Below are positions 5,023-5,771 of a stretch of DNA of 5,771 nt, piece after piece. Both the position numbers and the translations under genes were made by a program. Location of the stretch: positions 1-5,771 of the forward strand of contig VBHI01000283.1 of NCBI GenBank assembly GCA_005881495.1, given 5' to 3'. Below the pieces are notes generated by a model, which saw only the letters and a list, made by a program, of their open reading frames with translations, had not been told where the DNA came from and ran no database searches. Positions within the stretch are counted from its first letter, which is position 1, and every line of letters begins with the position of its first letter. The DNA comes from Chloroflexota bacterium. GTDB taxonomy: Bacteria; Chloroflexota; Ktedonobacteria; Ktedonobacterales; Ktedonobacteraceae.

Positions 5023-5771
5023 TCATTTCGCTGTATCACTTCTTTCTTGCCGGCTCCCTACTGCAAAGAAGGTAGCGAGTCGCTGCGCAACGATCTCAGG
5101 AGCCTCGGCAGCGAGCCAGTGGCCGTTTTGCGGAAAATGTTCCACTTGCGCAGCTCCAAAGCTCTCCGCGTACTCCGGTGTAATAAAGGGGTCCTTGTCT
5201 CCCCAGAGCACCAGCGTAAGGACATGAGCCGTCAGGTCATGGAGCCGTTCTTCTTTTCCCACAAAATCTTTCGGGTTGATGCTGCGGTACAATTTCAGCA
5301 TCATACGGCGTGTCTCAGGCTTTGCCAGGGAGAGGGCGTAGGACGAGCGAACGTAATCTGGGCTCAGCCAAGGAGCATTTTGATGCATCGTCCTTTCGTA
5401 GGAAGCAAGGTTCAGGGCTGCCATCGCTAGTTCTCCGAGCAGCGGCGTTCGGAACAAGCGGGCAGTGCCATGCCAACGGTAGCGCGAGCTAAAGTTAGAA
5501 CCGCCGACAATGGCAATGCTCTGTACCTTGTGAGGATACGTCACAGCCCAAGACAGGCCATACGTTGCCCCAAAGTCCGCGACGACGAGGCTGAGAGGCG
5601 TTGGGATAGCAGCGGCTTCTATGAGTTCGTCGATAAAACGCGCCATGTTCTCCAGAGAGCAATCGAAAGCTGCAGGGGCAGTAGAACGCCCAAAGCCTGG
5701 TAAATCGGGCGCGAAACAACGGTAGTGATCCTTTAAATGCTTTATCACACTGCTCCACAGCTCAGCCGAGT
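5023..5771 (-). CDS. Alpha/beta-hydrolase with Asp nucleophile (epoxide hydrolase / haloalkane dehalogenase-like), 5' end outside window
   Basis: The frame stays open to the right edge. The GTG at 5748 is not the real start, because the codons upstream of it read SAELWSS and continue the family pattern leading into HYRCFAPDLPGFGRS. Counting from that GTG, there is the oxyanion/strand region APDLPGFGRS (13-22), a nucleophile elbow VVADFGATYG with Asp58 instead of the more usual Ser, a cap region (about 90-165), the acid in LWGDKDPFITPEY, and the base in FPQNGHWLAAEAPEIV. Asp-Asp-His triads are typical of epoxide hydrolases and haloalkane dehalogenases. Dehalogenases normally have Trp after the nucleophile for halide binding; here it is Phe59, which argues against a classical dehalogenase. 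The product is probably cytoplasmic. It ends AKTGA-like at 5023 with no clear terminator in the 250-bp gap that follows. The true start and any missing N-terminal oxyanion motif lie beyond the window. Confidence 0.9.
   Translation of the reverse strand, partial: SAELWSSVIKHLKDHYRCFAPDLPGFGRSTAPAAFDCSLENMARFIDELIEAAAIPTPLSLVVADFGATYGLSWAVTYPHKVQSIAIVGGSNFSSRYRWHGTARLFRTPLLGELAMAALNLASYERTMHQNAPWLSPDYVRSSYALSLAKPETRRMMLKLYRSINPKDFVGKEERLHDLTAHVLTLVLWGDKDPFITPEYAESFGAAQVEHFPQNGHWLAAEAPEIVAQRLATFFAVGSRQERSDTAK

Noticed and set aside
4815..5039. 74-codon minus-strand frame starting at a GTG and overlapping the end of the hydrolase gene by 17 bp
   Set aside because: Non-ATG start, no family resemblance, no distinct ribosome-binding site for that GTG, and unremarkable composition. 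More likely intergenic sequence, although an overlapping small gene cannot be fully excluded.
4924..5430. 168-codon plus-strand frame
   Set aside because: Antisense to the alpha/beta-hydrolase, whose catalytic motifs are clear; the plus-strand translation has no recognisable features.
5746..5748. GTG as start codon of the alpha/beta-hydrolase
   Set aside because: The frame continues upstream to the window edge with family-like residues (ELWSS before the VIKHL segment), so the gene is truncated by the window, not started there.

Overview
The window looks like chromosomal DNA from a filamentous, spore-forming Chloroflexota bacterium of the Ktedonobacteria type. This is inferred from three things: roughly balanced base composition, a Ser/Thr kinase with a G-loop of the GRGGFADVYLGEH form and an 'SRR..' juxtamembrane motif that I associate with that group, and a mix of single-gene units facing in both directions. 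No rRNA, tRNA, CRISPR array or complete insertion sequence is visible. The assignment rests on recognition, not a database search.

Layout from left to right. Bases 1-785 (minus) hold most of a luciferase-like monooxygenase (LLM) family oxidoreductase whose 3' end lies outside the window. Its upstream region (786-994) is shared with a divergent plus-strand gene and contains a 92-bp segment bounded by perfect 10-bp inverted repeats. Bases 995-1636 (plus) encode a 213-residue protein I cannot assign, with a very basic N-terminus. It converges on a short HicB-like antitoxin-family gene (1747-1971, minus). A 58-bp near-perfect hairpin lies between their stop codons. The HicB-like gene has a good promoter of its own and no HicA-type toxin beside it.

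After a 350-bp gene-free stretch comes the main gene (2322-4262, plus). It predicts a 646-residue membrane receptor with an N-terminal Ser/Thr kinase, a proline/serine-rich linker, one membrane segment and a C-terminal six-repeat PLL/DUF346-like beta-propeller that should lie outside the cell. Its kinase domain appears to lack the alpha-G region and has HCD in place of HRD. A NUDT15-like Nudix hydrolase (4281-4772, minus) follows in convergent orientation only 18 bp away. The right end (5023-5771, minus) is an alpha/beta-hydrolase with an aspartate nucleophile whose 5' end lies beyond the window.

The genes do not form an evident pathway or operon. They look like separate transcription units for stress, signalling and housekeeping-type enzymes. 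The strongest candidate for something little described is the kinase with a lectin-like propeller as its external domain and a shortened kinase C-lobe.
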